Shown here: positions 5,794 through 6,470 of the stretch, piece after piece
Numbering within the stretch: the stretch's first letter is position 1
Layout: the number at the start of each line of letters is the position of its first letter
Source: Pseudomonadota bacterium
GTDB taxonomy: Bacteria > Pseudomonadota > Alphaproteobacteria > Rhodospirillales > Casp-alpha2
DNA length: 6,470 nt
Assembly (NCBI GenBank): GCA_027620395.1
Contig: JAQBZY010000082.1
Location: forward strand, 1 to 6,470
Direction of reading: 5' to 3'
Made by a program: the position numbers and the translations under genes
Notes under the pieces: model-generated
The model's input: the letters and a program-made list of their open reading frames with translations, nothing else
Databases searched by the model: none
What the model was told of the DNA's origin: nothing

Positions 5794-6470
5794 GCCACGT
5801 TTTCTCGGCCATCGCGCCGATCTTCCTGATCATCGGCTTGGGGGCTCTGTTGCGCGCCAAGTTCGGCCTCGCCGACGCCTTCTGGCGCGGGGCCGAAAAG
5901 TTGACATTCAACGTCCTGTTCCCGTCGCTGCTGTTCATCAAAATCGCCGGCGCCCATATCGATTGGGCCGACGCCCTGTCGCTGGCCGCGGCCGTCATTA
6001 TCGGCATTCATTTGACGGCGCTAGCGGCGGTGCCGCTCCGCAAGTTGCTGAACTTGAGCGAGCCCGCATTCGTCGCCGTCTTTCAAGGCGGCTTTCGGTC
6101 CAATTCTTATGTCGGTATCGCCGTGGTGCTCGGCGTCTACGGCGACCAAGCCGCTGGCGCCATGGCCGTCACCATATTCACGGTCGGCGTCAGCATCAAT
6201 TATCTGGGTGTCTGGGGTCACTTGAGATGGCTTCCGCGCGACGGACATCCCGGCACCTGGCGGAGCATCCTAGCCGATTCGGCGAAGAACCCGCTGATTC
6301 AGTCGTGTCTGCTGGGTGCGCTGTTCAATATCACGGGCTGGGGGCTGCCGCCCGTGATCGGCCCGACGCTTGAACTTCTCAGCCACGCCGCCCTGCCGCT
6401 CGGCCTGATCGCCGTCGGCGCCGGCCTGTCGCTCGGCGCAATCACGGGCGCCAGCCTGCCGGTCTGCGCG
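5790..6470 (+). CDS. AEC (auxin efflux carrier) family permease, C-terminus beyond the window
   Basis: The frame is open from ATG 5790 to the window edge: 227 codons of a family usually near 300-320 residues. AEC proteins are inner-membrane permeases of the BART superfamily, and bacterial members include malonate or malate carriers; the substrate here cannot be read. Hydrophobic segments lie roughly at 5-22, 37-52, 60-81, 98-117, 122-142, 167-183 and 196-218. Family-like blocks are LTFNVLFPSLLF (38-49), FRSNSYVGIAVVLGVYGD (102-119), KNPLIQSCLLGALFN (166-180) and LPLGLIAVGAGLSLG (202-216). The start shares ATGA with the ruvX stop, so the two are probably co-transcribed and translationally coupled. 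No separate promoter or strong ribosome binding site is visible. Confidence 0.9.
   Translation, partial: MSHVFSAIAPIFLIIGLGALLRAKFGLADAFWRGAEKLTFNVLFPSLLFIKIAGAHIDWADALSLAAAVIIGIHLTALAAVPLRKLLNLSEPAFVAVFQGGFRSNSYVGIAVVLGVYGDQAAGAMAVTIFTVGVSINYLGVWGHLRWLPRDGHPGTWRSILADSAKNPLIQSCLLGALFNITGWGLPPVIGPTLELLSHAALPLGLIAVGAGLSLGAITGASLPVCA

Noticed and set aside
5963..6373. Plus-strand open frame inside the AEC permease, and minus-strand frames at 5585-6011 and 6021-6248
   Set aside because: All are out-of-frame shadows: highly basic and Arg-rich, while the permease frame from 5790 is a clear membrane protein open to the window edge.

Overview
The window looks like a core-genome segment of a GC-rich alphaproteobacterium, probably of the Rhodospirillales type. 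The evidence is the high-GC, NNC/NNG-biased codon use, GatB and GatC sequence variants typical of alphaproteobacteria, and GC-rich palindromic intergenic repeats. The taxon is inferred by reading alone. I see no CRISPR array, tRNA, rRNA, insertion sequence, phage gene or toxin/defence cassette, and I found no undescribed system.

Layout. On the minus strand, read from right to left: a secreted SH3b-domain protein (4396-5172, TTG start), then the gatC-gatA-gatB operon (4231 down to 1015), then the first part of mnmC (from 813 to the window edge). On the plus strand at the right: ruvX/yqgF (5296-5793), whose stop overlaps the start of an AEC-family permease (5790 to the edge, incomplete). The 123-bp gap at 5173-5295 is a divergent promoter region. 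The other two gaps (814-1014 and 4232-4395) carry copies of one GC-rich hairpin repeat.

How the genes relate. GatCAB converts Glu-tRNA(Gln) and/or Asp-tRNA(Asn) to the amidated forms. MnmC finishes the U34 wobble modification on a set of tRNAs that includes tRNA(Gln), and RuvX/YqgF is a pre-16S rRNA nuclease or resolvase-like protein. The neighbourhood is therefore mainly about translation. Coupling is tight: gatC and gatA share ATGA, gatA and gatB are 2 nt apart with the gatB ribosome binding site inside gatA, and ruvX and the permease share ATGA.

Most notable points. (1) The mnmC reading frame breaks right after the FAD-binding GxGxxG motif, at a four-base homopolymer; adding one base restores the expected Rossmann sequence. 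This is either a sequencing error or a real lesion separating the methyltransferase from the oxidase. (2) Two 61-nt copies of one hairpin repeat lie in the same orientation just downstream of two different minus-strand genes, and could act as terminators or mRNA 3'-end stabilisers. (3) One copy appears to sit inside a second palindromic repeat. (4) The SH3b protein has a C-terminal region of about 160 residues that I cannot assign.
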